A stretch of 64,000 bases of DNA from NCBI GenBank assembly GCA_021904315.1, contig CM038907.1, positions 32,123,223-32,187,222 on the forward strand. The letters are read 5' to 3'. A program made the position numbers and the translations under genes. A model generated the notes under the pieces. It saw only the letters and a list, made by a program, of their open reading frames with translations. It did not search any database and had not been told where the DNA came from. Below are positions 1 through 11,559 of this stretch, piece by piece. The stretch's first letter is position 1. Each line of letters begins with the position of its first letter. Origin of the DNA: Sphagnum magellanicum. Taxonomy: Eukaryota > Streptophyta > Sphagnopsida > Sphagnales > Sphagnaceae.

Positions 1-2825
1 TTTCCCTGCTCTCACTTGTCCAATTATTATAACTTGTGTGGCTGTGCTGTTGGCCCAAGTATTACCACATGCCCAACTGATTTTTCCTTCCAAAACCTGC
101 GTTTTTGGAATTTATTTGAATTTTCAGCGGCGGAAATCACTTAAAAATCAATATCTCCCACAATCTGAATCGCAGCAGTACTTTTGTAGAGCAATATGTT
201 TGTACTGACTGCATTTAGTTAGTTTCTTTGGCCGATTTAACATTCCAAAAGAGGGGATAGGGGGTGAAAGCAGGCCCAAAAACAGGGTGACTTTATGGAT
301 AATTCTAACAAATGGTTTTTAATCATCTTGTGAGGTCGATCTGTATGTTTTTGTTGCTAATAGCATGTTGATCCACTAGACGCTTGTGGACTCGATGAAA
401 TTGGTAAATAAATACAATGTGAGCATGCTATGGAACTTTGTGTGTCACTAGTTTATTTTGTTAATTTAGTTGGGTCACATTATGGCCTCCTCGAATCTCA
501 AAGACCAAAGCCAACCTAGAAAACAACATTCAACTACCGACATCATGCAAGATATATATCAAAAATGGGAATGGGCAAAGTGGGCAATGAGACCACAAGA
601 GTGCAAGTTGAGAGGTAAAAGAGGGCCATTACTTTTCCATTTAAAAATGTGAGAAGCTTGCATCTTTTGAAGTGTAATTTAAACTCATTGTCTCATGAAC
701 CTAATCAAGGAGGAAGCATCAAAGGTGCCACTAAGATCTTTTAAATTCTATACCTTGAAGGGTGGCAAAACTCATTACAAAAATTGTTACCAAACACAAA
801 ATGAAGAATTGATGATAACATCTTTCTGTAACAGGAATATGGATTGATATTATGATTCCTATCATGTCTATCTATTAAGGAAGGTAGTTTGTTGGCCTTG
901 CCTACCAAGGCAAGGATATTGTGTTTAGATTCATATAGAGTATAGTAGCTTAAGGGACTTTGGCCCCTAGGTAGGTAATAGGTCTACTTTTATATGAGGA
1001 TTTTTGAAACATGATATTTTGGCCTGTGTTGAAACTTGAGATTGGTTATAGAGTTATAGTAGCTTCAAGAATTTTGGTTTAATTTAGAGGATGTTTTGAA
1101 GTTTATATTTTTGCATGGTGAAATATTTGAGTTTTCATAATTCTTCTTTTGCCTTAAGATACTTTTCAATGTAAATGGCAAGGCTACAGTGTGACACACC
1201 CCTTGTTTGTCTTGTATGTTTTCTTTCTTTGTCACTTTGAGATCTCCCAAACCATGATGCCCCTCATTACACTCTTGACACTATTGGAAAGCCCTCTATT
1301 AGTAGGAGTGTGCGGAGATGTATTTGTAATGTTTCTACCTCCATTGCAAGAATTCTTGAATATTGAAAAATTAAGTCAAAGATTTTTTTTTATAAAAAAA
1401 TCAAAATCAAACCTTTTACAATAATTGTGGCCAGCACTTGATATTAATGGACAGCCCTTCATGATTGAGATTTGTTGGTGAATAAATTGTATTTTTTGGA
1501 CTCAAGGTTGAGGAGAAATTGAATTATGAGTAAGTTTTTTTTGTTGGAAAATAATTTTAAGCTTTAAATGATTTATTCAGAATTCAATTTTATTGTCAAA
1601 GATCTTATTCACACTTAGAAATAATTACATATTCATGTTCACTCTCGAGTTGGTGGCACAAACCACACTAGTTAAAATAAAATAGAACAAGTTCCAATTG
1701 TAATGCGATAAAAAAATATCTTTGCACATGAGTTCATTAGCAAAATAATTTGAAATTCCTACACGAACATACAACTGTGTAGCACCCTCTATTGGACTTG
1801 TCCCCCACCCCACTTTCGATTTTGAAACAAAGAGAAAAAAAAATGGGGCAAACCAGCTTTCCTTGGTCAACAAAGGATAAAAATTACCTAAGAATATCCA
1901 GTGTTAACCAAGAACCAAGAATCGACCTTCAACTAAAACTAGCAAAATTGGCCCCAAAACCCTATTTCATTATATCATTCCAATTTTTCATATTTGAAAA
2001 AAATAATTTATAATTTTCTTTCAACTGGGGTTAGACATGTTGTTAGTTGGAGATAAAATTTTCAACCATTCAATTTTTTAAATAATAAATTTGGCAAGAC
2101 CCGTCATGGAACCGGACTAATTGGGTCTAAATTGAGTTAGATCCTGGACTAAAATCAAAGCTTCCTTAGGATCGGATGTTCTCTTGAAAAGTAAAAACCA
2201 AACAACATTGGCGAGTATGTACTTTGGCAGGTAAGAAAGGTTGATTTAGGTTAGAAAGAACCGCATGTGAATAGGGCCTGATTTTCACAACTGGAATTGA
2301 TTTTTGAATCAAAACTTGATTTTTATTTTTATTTTGAAGAATTGAACTTGAAACTGGATTCTGAGTTCTATTTATGTGTGGAAGCAGAGGCAGAACCAAA
2401 TCAATAATTCCAATTGATTTTTCAAAATCAAAAACCCAAGGTTCTTCATAAACATTAAGAATTGCCCAACATTTGGAAAGATCCAATGTTAGTTGGGCCT
2501 CGATCCAACAATTGGACCTAACCATCGATTCTACATGAAACTAGACTTGTTTAACAACTAGACCTGATGTGTCTTAAGGGCTTTTTTTTCTTACAAGGTC
2601 TGGGTCACATAGGTTTAGGTAAGGGTTATGATCCTAAGTTTACATATAGGGTGTGAAGATAGGGTCTTTATCAAATGATAGAAAGGGGTGTGGAGATGGT
2701 GGTATTGTGGCAAGTGTTTTAAGACCACTTTATGGACCAACATCACATTTGCACTTTCAACAAGGGACTTTTCATTTTTTCCTAGTTCATTACAACATTT
2801 ATAGACTGTTGTTAATATCTTGATT
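1..2825. other. AT-rich intergenic DNA, no supported gene
   Basis: Short open frames only, none with a recognisable motif, splice logic or coding-like composition. The longest (minus strand, 2166-2525) lies in low-complexity DNA full of TTGATTTT-like runs. I see no complete mobile element; stretches such as 2100-2560 (GGTCTAAATTG, CTGGACTAA) look like old repeat debris. Confidence 0.6.
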
Positions 2826-3090
2826 TTTCTTTTCTTGTTGTTGTAATTTGAGCCTTCGCATGAACCACCTTGAACCCGTATTTTTCACAATGATCACCCA
2901 TCTTTTTATCCTTTTTTTTCTTCGCTATTACAATTTGAGGCTTTCCATGAACCACCTTGAACCTTGACCCCATTTCTTTCACAACCAACACCCATCTATC
3001 TCATTTTATTTTTCTTTGCTACTAATGTAGTTTAAGCTTTCTCATTAACCATTTAGCACCCATCTTTTTCACAATGAACAAGTCCATCCT
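2826..3090. repeat. Degenerate tandem repeat, unit about 90 bp, three copies plus a partial fourth
   Basis: Units begin near 2826, 2911 and 3005. Each runs from a T-rich start through a segment like CATGAACCACCTTGAACC to a tail like CACAATGA(A/T)CACCCATC. A partial fourth unit starts at about 3089. The copies are quite diverged, so the array is old. No coding frame is kept across the units. Confidence 0.65.
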
Positions 3091-3099
3091 TTTTCAAAA

Positions 3100-5700
3100 A
3101 AACACTTGTTATTGTAAAGCCTTCCCATGTACAACCTTAGATTGAATCCACAACAATAGAAGAATTTACAATTCCACAACATGTTAAATCTATGAATTTG
3201 AAACAAAACCAATTGCTATCGCAAGATGATGACGATTCAAAAACAAAATTCTCTCTCATTTTTCCCATGTTGTTGTTGCAACTTAATTCCCTTGTTGCCT
3301 TTTTTTCCCTTGCTTATACAAGTGATGCAAATGTTCACAATGGCATCCCCGAGTGCTAGTCAACCTCTTCCAACATTTGTAATTGAGGAGGAGGATGACA
3401 TCCAATTTATGTTTCAAATTGATTATTTCGATTTGTAAAAAAAGTCTAATGTTGAGGTAGATGAAGGTTGGGCATTGCCCACTCCACTTTTCTTGGCCAA
3501 CAAAGATGTTTTGGTATCTTGGCATTGCACAATAGGTTATTGGTTTTTGTGGTTGCTAATAATGGTGTTGAAATTAATTCTTTCAACCCACAATTGATGC
3601 ATTATATTGTGTGCCACCCTGTTTGATAAAACAAGATGTTAGGATTCTAGCCCGGTGGAAAAATAAAAGGTTGTAAGATACAATAAAAAAAAATGGTATG
3701 AGTTCCTTGAAAAAGGGGAGTTGCAAAGTAGGGTGGTTCATTTTTGTGTCACAATGTAGTTTTTTACATGCTATATAACATGCCATAAAACCAACAATGT
3801 GCTAAATTTGTGATTATATTTGGATTATTAACTTGAATAAAATGACATGTATATTAAAAAAATTTAACATCTTTGCATTAAATATATAGTAAAGAACATT
3901 CCTTTGATCAAAAGTTGAAAGGATAAAACCATTTGCAAAAAATAAGGAAAAGTATTCAAATCTATTTCATATCAGAGTTGTTGGGCTATTGTTGAAGCCA
4001 TAACAAATTAATTGTTCCTTGTTCTCAAACCTTGTGTTTTATAGTAAAATCAAGGTTATTGGTTGTTGTCAGATGCATTTTTAAAAAAATCATTGTGTTC
4101 CATGAAATATGACGTGGTTAAGATTTAAGTTTTAAATGCACCATTGATTTTTGGTGATTTTTTATTTAGAATTGTAAGAATTCACATTGCAAATGATAGT
4201 GCAAGTGATCAACATATTAATAGTTTTTGGCCAATTTTAACAACATATAATTCAAGCAAAGGTACACAATATTTGTTGATCATGTTCAACCCCCACTTCA
4301 AAAACATGAAAATTATATAAAATTATTTGGGCAATTTTTTCACCATCTAGATTGCTGTAGATTATGACACAAGGATTGTGTGTTTTCTATTATTGCAAGT
4401 TTACTAGGCATAAGCATGATAAAGTAGACAATCTGTGTGCCTTATCATAGAAAATGATAAATAGTCATTATTAACCAACTTCAATATATTGAAAGTATAA
4501 ATATCATTTTATTCAATGATTAATGCTAAAAGATGCAATTATGTCAACCTTGAATAATGATTGCAATCGTTTTACAAAAAAAATTTGTTTTGAATTTTCG
4601 TTATTCTTTAAATGATTTTTTTAGCAAACTAAATTCTTTTGTTGTTGTTATGTGGTGGTAGACCATAAGTGTATGGTGGTAGAATAAAAATTGTTGCTAA
4701 ATTTGTTGTGTGTCAAAAGATCATTTAGGCTACTGTGGTAGATTTGAAGTTATCAACATATATTAATACATGAGAAGTAGAAAATAGGTAATTTAGTTTA
4801 TAGGACGTAGGTACTTTAGTTTGTAAAAATTAGGAAAAAAATGTAAATTTAAAATGGGAAATGTTTAGGTAAATGATGATAGAGAAAACTATGCCAATAT
4901 TCTTGTGAAGAGGATATAATTATTTATTGAATTTATGGTTTAAGGTTTATGAATGATAAAAGCTTAAGGCTACATTTATTATTTATGGAGTCTTCTGTTT
5001 TCAACTCACAAATGATTTTGAAAGTTTCTAAATGATAAAAGCTTGGTGGGTGAAACCATGAATCAATGAACCAACATGTTTACTATTTTTCAAAGGAATG
5101 TAATCCTTTTCCCAAAAGAAAAACCTTTGTCATGGAAAGAAATTTTTTAACAAATTTTTATTTTTTATTTTTTATTTACTATGTTTTCCCCAATATATGA
5201 CTTTTAAGAAGATTATTTTTGAATGAATATGAATTTTTTAAATTGTAAAAATTTCATTTAAAAACTGATCATTTTGTCTTGAAAATTTATCACAGTTTCA
5301 AATCATATCAAAACATGTTAATTAGTTTGAAATTTTGTTTTAGACAAAAATTACATTGCACTACATTTAAATGTCATAAAGGATTCATGAACATCAAATA
5401 GATCCAAAATTCCAATTGTTTTGGAAAAACATCAAGATATTCTTTGTATTTTGAGTGTGTTTTATGTGTGTTTAAGTCCTTTTTTATTACAAAAAATTCA
5501 ACATCAAAAAATTTGTATATTATGAAAATCAAGAACCCTTTTGTGAGACTAATAATGTTTGATGGAACATTTGCTCAACTTTAAAGGTTTTTTGCTCAAA
5601 TCAAAACTCAAAATCGAAAAATTCAATGATTTAGTTTAAATTTTTTAACATCCTTATTAGTCATGAAACACAACTTGAAATGATTGACATGCCATTAAAA
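3100..5700. other. AT-rich intergenic DNA with possible very old transposon debris
   Basis: No gene or intact element is supported. The plus strand at about 4150-4330 gives scattered protein-like stretches broken by stops (for example FNPHFKNMK, faintly like a hAT transposase motif). The similarity is too short to call. Confidence 0.4.
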
Positions 5701-5703
5701 TGG

Positions 5704-6017
5704 CACATCACAAATTTAACACGTGAAGAATTAATAATGAAAAGCATATGAAGTTTGTACATTCATAGATTTGTGCATTTTACACACAAATATTATGTGT
5801 TGAAGATACGTTTGGCACACAAATAAATGTGTTAACAAATGAAATATGAACCTATAAATGATCGAATGTCACAAAAATTTCACATTTTCTATAAATCCAT
5901 TTGTCAAACATGTTTTTAATGCACAATATTACTGTATAAAATGTATGAATTATGAATGAACAAATTTTGCACGCTTTTCATTACTAAGTTGTGAAATGCT
6001 AAATTTGTGATGCACAT
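5704..6017. mobile_element. Foldback (MITE-like) element, copy 1
   Basis: The left arm, starting CACATCACAAATTTAAC, pairs with the right arm, whose reverse complement starts GTGCATCACAAATTTAGC. Pairing continues for about 120 bp through (G/C)TTCATTCATA and CATTTTA(C/T)ACA segments around a short centre. There is no coding capacity. I found no clean target duplication, so the superfamily is open. A close relative lies 130 bp downstream. Confidence 0.65.
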
Positions 6018-6146
6018 CGGCATATAATATTTTTAAAATGTAGTTTTGAACATGATTTGACATGATTTTTGGTTTTGTTGTGTTATGATTTTATTTTGGT
6101 CCAATATTTATGTTGTTTTGTTGACATACAAATTATGTTTAATGCT

Positions 6147-6441
6147 TACATCACAAACTTAACATCTCACGACTTAACAATGAAAATTGTGGAAAATTCG
6201 TTCATTCATAATTCGTACATTTTATGCACTGATATCATGCATTGAAAACACATTTGACACACAAATTTATAAGAGGATGCACAATTTGTGTGACATTCAT
6301 TCATTTATAAGTTTGTAATTCATTTGTGTGTCAAATGTGTTTTCAATGCACGATATTTGTGTGTAAAATGTATGAACTTATGAATGAACAAATTTGACAC
6401 GATTTTGATTATTTATTCATCACATGTTAAATTTGTGATAT
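6147..6441. mobile_element. Foldback (MITE-like) element, copy 2
   Basis: Same family as 5704-6017: the left arm has ACATCACAAACTTAACATC and the right arm ends GTTAAATTTGTGATA. Inner arms pair through CATTTGACACACAAATT and its complement near 6320-6345. The two copies are alike but not identical, so this is either two insertions of one family or an old tandem duplication. Confidence 0.65.
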
Positions 6442-6941
6442 AAATTTTGAATGTTTTAAAAAGAAAGTACACCAAAAAGAAAATTTAATTCAAACTTCAT
6501 TCGTATGGCAAAACTCTTAGTTTAAAATTTAAGTTCAAGTCTAAAATTCAAGTCTAATCTAAATCTAAGTGTAATATCTAAGCCTAATTATGATTTAAAG
6601 TACAAATATAAAAGCAATTGTGTTGTGCTTGGTTTGTTGTTCAATCATGAAATTTGCGTGATTATTTTATAGTTTATAGATTAAACTTTAAATTAGGGTT
6701 GTGGGAGGTACATAGTGTTGGTGTACCTTAAAGTTTGATGCCATAAACATTTCCAATTTTGTAATGAATGACCTTGTGATTAGATATGTTTTTGACGACT
6801 TTGAGGTTAATCATATGTCAATTTTAATTGGTAACCCTAAACCTAGACCCAAACCACCTTCTTTTCAAAAATCCCAATCCATGTCATGTATTGGGGAAAG
6901 AAAAAAAAAACCGTATTTGGAGGTCTTTGGCAAACTGAAAA

Positions 6942-7333
6942 TAATTACAAGTTATTGCAAAATTTGGACCCATTGGACTTAGAATTGTTGGTCAAGAAAA
7001 TTTTACTTAACCTCAAAGTTAACGAGTTTTAAATGGTTTGAAAATATTGTTTAAAAATCAAAAGGTCTTCCATTTAAAAAGAAGACTTTACACTTGGAAC
7101 CGACTATTCTTCCAAAAACCAAGAACTTGCCAACATTGGGAAAAACCTCCCCCAATTCTTTCACGTTTTCCCACTCATAAGGGTGAGGTAGGTGAATGGC
7201 CCATGCTCAACATGCATTTTGTATAGTTGTTGACCTGGTACAGGGAAAGAGCCCCTTTGAGAGATTCCATTTAAATTGGGAAAAACCTCCGCCAATTCTT
7301 CCAGGATTCCCAATTGACAAGGGTGAGGGCAGT
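6942..7333. repeat. Segmental direct repeat, copy 1
   Basis: About 390 bp, from AATTACAAGTTATTGC, matches 7652-8030 closely. Shared landmarks are GGTCTTCCATTT, AAGAAGACTTTACACTTGGA, CAAGAACTTGCCAACATTGG and GTTGTTGACCTGGTAC. The copy is interrupted at 7330 by a small insertion (see 7330-7586); its sequence resumes at about 7587. Confidence 0.75.
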
Positions 7334-7586
7334 GGTTTTTTTGGTGGCGAATTTTCGCCATCGCGACAAAAAAAAAAAGAAGGGCTGGCGAATCTAACAA
7401 AGGAATTTTTGGGAATTTAAAAATAATTCGCCATATTTTGAGGAAAAAAGCCTAAAAGTCGCCAGAATTAGGCAGGATTCCAAAAAAGATCTACTTGTTC
7501 ACTAGGACAGTCGCCATTTACTGCTAATTAATGCTGAGGATCCTAGCCAGTGCACCTACTTGAGGAATTTGAAAAAGAAAACGCTG
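7330..7586. mobile_element. hAT-like non-autonomous element (257 bp)
   Basis: The insertion interrupts the repeat copy 6942-7333. It begins CAGTGGTTTTTTTGG and ends AAAGAAAACGCTG, so the ends are imperfect inverted repeats of the CAG(T/C)G type. Flanking 8-mers GGTGAGGG (7322-7329) and GGTGGGGG (7587-7594) match at 7 of 8 positions, the duplication size typical of hAT elements. Inside are short inverted motifs such as GGCGAATTTTCGCC. There is no coding capacity. Confidence 0.6.
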
Positions 7587-7651
7587 GGTGGGGGAGGTGA
7601 ATTGTGATACTCACACAACACTGGTTGGAACCAACCTTGTGTTAAAATTGA

Positions 7652-8030
7652 AATTACAAGTTATTTCAAAGTTTGGACCCATTGGGTTTAGAATTGTCGG
7701 TCAAGAAAATTCTACACAACCTCAAAGTTAAGGAGTTTGAAAATTGTTTCAAAATATTGTTTAAAAATCAAAAGGTCTTCCATTTTAAAAAGAAGACTTT
7801 ACACTTGGAGCCAACTAAGAACCAAGAACTTGCCAACATTGGGAAAAACCTCCCCTAATTCTTTCGAGTTTTCCCACGGATGAGGGTGGGGTAGGTGAAT
7901 GATCATGCTCAACATGCATTTTGGATAGTTGTTGACCTGGTACTGGGAAAGAGCCCCTTTGAGAGATTCCATCTAGATTGGGAAATACCTCCCCCAACTC
8001 TTCCAGGATTTCCAGTTGACAAGGGGTGGG
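7652..8030. repeat. Segmental direct repeat, copy 2 (uninterrupted)
   Basis: Partner of 6942-7333. It lacks the hAT-like insertion and shows what the pre-insertion sequence looked like: GACAAGGGGTGGGGGAGGTG is continuous here. Confidence 0.75.
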
Positions 8031-8122
8031 GGAGGTGAATTGTGATGCTCTGCATGTATTTTGGATACTTTGTTGACCTGGTAATGGAAAAAAAAAAGCC
8101 CCCTTGAGAGCTTCCATTTAGA
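7839..8122. repeat. Tandem repeat, unit about 140 bp, two copies
   Basis: Units 7839-7977 and 7978-8122 both run TTGGGAAA(A/T)ACCTCCCC ... TTGACCTGGTA(C/A)TGG ... TTCCAT(C/T)TAGA. The same two-unit structure is found in the other large repeat copy from about 7139, where the second unit is split by the hAT-like element. Confidence 0.7.
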
Positions 8123-8616
8123 AGGCTACATTGGGACACCTTTGCAGCTATCTGGAAAAGCCACCCTGCCTTTCAGCCTTAGTTTGAGCCCCCTAAACCT
8201 TGTTTCATCCCCAATTTGAATGTATCTATATAAAGAGTGCCAAATTGAGAACCAAGCAAAATTGAGAACCGTTTCATGAAACTGGATATCAGTTCAGAAG
8301 ATTTGCAAGATCTTGATCTCCTAAGACTTTGATCTAATGAAGAATATGAGACAGCAGTCAAGGCGTAGTAGGTAAGGCAAATTATCCAAAACTGGGGGTG
8401 AAACCCCTGGGACCAATTGATGTGAGAAAGCTAGTTTGGTCCCTTCTTTTACCCTGTGTTGTTGTTGTTTGCATCCTGATTCCTCATTTGGTCCCCAAAC
8501 TTGGGTCCCATACCTCCAGTTTGGGGTAACTTTACTTATTATAACTCTAATAATATTGATTCCTAGTTCCAGCCAAAATTTCACCTCAAAATCCAACACT
8601 AATGCAAAGTCTCTAC

Positions 8617-9101
8617 CAGTGTTGGTCGGTTTTGCTTTATTTTATTTTTTAAAATAACTTTTGGGTAGGTTATTTTCTGAAATTTATTTCTCAGATCACA
8701 CAAATTATCAATTTCAATATCAAATTTTTTTGGGTTACCAGGTAGGTTATCAAAAAAGGTGAGTAATAATCAGTGGTTATGGATAATGGTAGGTTACCAA
8801 ATAACCACTTGATAACCACCTGTTATCTTATCAATTATAGCTGGTTATAAGTTCTTTAACAAATTAAAATTAAAATTTTCAGTTAAATTATTTTTTATAT
8901 TAGTGTTTGAAGCTAAAATTATACCTGGATGATTATTGGCTCATCCAGGTAGGTTATTAAAAACTTGGAATTCATTATTAGGTGATTAGCAATTTAAATT
9001 GGTTATAAATAAAAAATCAAGAATTGGCTGATAAATTATTAATAATTGAGTTGATAACCATGTTGATAACCGAATCAAAACTCAATAACTGGCCACTACG
9101 G
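8617..9101. mobile_element. hAT-like non-autonomous element (485 bp)
   Basis: A perfect 8-bp duplication GTCTCTAC flanks the insert (8609-8616 and 9102-9109). The left end CAGTGTTGGTCGGTTTTG pairs imperfectly with the right end, whose reverse complement starts CCGTAGTGGCCAGTTATTG. The interior is full of GGTTAT and ATAACC motifs in both directions, as expected for subterminal repeats. No transposase is encoded. A similar element may sit at 58253-58545. Confidence 0.75.
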
Positions 9102-9109
9102 GTCTCTAC

Positions 9110-11455
9110 CTTAACATTACATATTCCCATAGTTGTCAATGCAGTGAGTACAAGAATATCACTGCAAAAGTTTTTCCTCGGTTCACCCTTTGCCCCATTT
9201 TTTTCACCATAGCAATTCTAGACATGTTTTGGGCATGTTGCAGGTACCGCCTGCATTAAGGGCAAAGGTAATGTTAGGGAAAGGTAATGTTAGGGGAAGT
9301 CCCTATAGTTGAACATGTGGCTGCCAAAGACTCTGAGTACAAGAAGCCATGCCAGCTCAATTCTTCAGCTTTTTCTAGACTATGTTTTGACAAAACAATG
9401 TCCATTGTAAAATAGAAATAAATGAAAGGTTCGTTCAAAGGTGGTGATGGCCATAGAGATCATGAAGAAGTCTTCCTTTCAGCAATTCCTTGACATGTGC
9501 ATTTCCTCAACATTAATTATTGTGGGGATGAAGAGAGAGTGATAGCCAGAATGTGGTGGTGTTACTAAGAGAATACCGATAACGAGCTTTTTCCTTTCTG
9601 ACTTTGTTGGCTCTCCCTAGAGGAGGGAAGAAGCTTCACATCAGATTAGTAGTATTTTGGGGATAATCCTTTGACTTGCAACTAAGGTATGTGTGGCTGG
9701 ACAGTGGAGCCTGAAGCCTTAGCTGCACTCTTCAGGCCATTTCTAATACTAATCAACAGTATTCAGCATAGGTGCAGATTCTGTGGAGCTGTCACCCATG
9801 GCAGTCCTTGCTGTTCCCACTCCGATTCAAGACCTAACTACTCGACACCAAGGAGAGACAAGTGTTTGGCTTATTGTGATTTCTAAGCCCTGACTAACTC
9901 TGTGCCAGCATCCCTGGTAAGAGGTGGCAAGGTTGGATGCGGGGTGGGGAGAGCCAGTAGTAAAAACACCCCCATTTTGCAACTTGTCTGAAGCAACTGA
10001 AAATGTTTGCTTTTAGTCACCTTGGACAAGTTGCAAAATAAGGTTTTTCTCCTAGCGAGCGAGCCTAGCACAGGTTGGCTGATCTAACTCCTTGTGAGCC
10101 TATATCACAAATTTTCTTAGATAAAATTTCAATATGATTATAATGACTCATTAAATTTTTATTATTTATTATTAATTTTTTCATATTATTGTTTTTATTT
10201 TTCATCTTATTATTATTTTTTTGATAAAGTGTTTGTTAAAAATATATAAACATAGTGAACAATGATTTTGATTTATTAATTTCATGATTATGACAATGAA
10301 AAGAATAATGACTTCTCATTTTATTATAATTTTTATGACACAAATATAAAATTTTATCATTCAAGGAGATTTAAAATTTATATAATTTTTTTAAAAAAAT
10401 TATGTTTATGTTGATACTATGATAATAAAATATTTTTAATATTTTTTGAAATAATTAAAAAATCACATTTGATCCGAATTATATTATGTCCCAATTTTTA
10501 TTTTTTTTACATAATTGTTTTTTCCCAAGAAGTTTGTGATGCTCGAGCAACCCCAGCCTTGGCTTGTTCACAAGTGATTCATTGACAACAATTTCCTCCA
10601 TTTTCATTGCCATAAAAAAATGGGCCCAAGAACCCCTCTTTTATAAAATATAGTTTTTGTTGGTGCCCTACCCATCACCATCACAAAAAGGCTAGGATTT
10701 GGTCCTGAACATGGTGAGGAAGGAGCCAAAATTGCCCAAACCCTACTTGGCCTCTAGTAGAAATTCAGCTATCACTCAAATTTTTAACCATGTTATCTTG
10801 CTCCATTGTTATTCATGATTTTGTTTGAACTTGCCATAAGAGATATGAAAGAAAAAACACTAGAAAAAGGAACACTGTTAGTCCCTCCCTTTATAGACTT
10901 TCAAGGGGTCCGAGTTGTATTTCAAAACATTCTTCTAAATATGCCATTTCCTAAATATGTGAAAAAAATAATTTAAGTTCTCTAAATAAAGAAAGTACTA
11001 GTTATAAACATATTGTTATGCTTTTGTATCCCATATTTTGATTGTTGTCATCTTTTATTTCGGATTCTAACAATATAATACATAATGAAAAACTCCCATA
11101 TACAAAAACTTTACAAAATTCTATAAATGCATCATTTTCTAAATCATAAAACTTACAAACCTGAGTAGTGGTTACAATCAAGGTGACTCTTAAATTCTTA
11201 AAACAAAGAATGCACTCAAAGATATAATGAAAACTACTTTATTTTGTACTTAACCTCTAAACTTCAGGGTGGAGCATTTTGATCCACTTTTCCTCTGAGA
11301 TTTCAACTTTTTGATCTTCAGGGATTCAAATGGAAAATGTTCCATGAAATTCACAAGCATGTCCAGAAACTCACTCCCTAGACTTCCAAATCTTTCTAAA
11401 GGGAGGATATTAAATAATCCTAACAAATTTCACAAGCATCAACACAGCATGGTGT
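9110..11455. other. Intergenic DNA, no supported gene
   Basis: 9110-10080 is of mixed composition with short open frames and no recognisable product. 10100-10560 is very AT-rich simple sequence. 10560-11455 is mixed again. I see no RNA gene or element ends. Confidence 0.5.
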
Positions 11456-11549
11456 GCAATATTGTTTAGTTTTATTGCATGTTGTGACTTTGCAAAACAC
11501 GTGCAATTCTGTTTAGTTCTATTGCATGGTGTGACTTTGCAAAACACAT
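11456..11549. repeat. Tandem duplication, 47-bp unit, two copies
   Basis: Copies 11456-11502 and 11503-11549 both read GCAAT(A/T)(T/C)TGTTTAGTT, then (T/C)TATTGCATG(T/G)TGTGAC, then TTTGCAAAACAC. A degenerate partial third copy (CGTGCTTTGCAAAG) follows. Confidence 0.8.
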
Positions 11550-11559
11550 GTCGTGCTTT

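Noticed and set aside
2166-2525. 119-codon open frame, minus strand
   Set aside because: No motif, no splice signals, and the DNA is low-complexity repeat-like; length is not unusual for chance in 64 kb.
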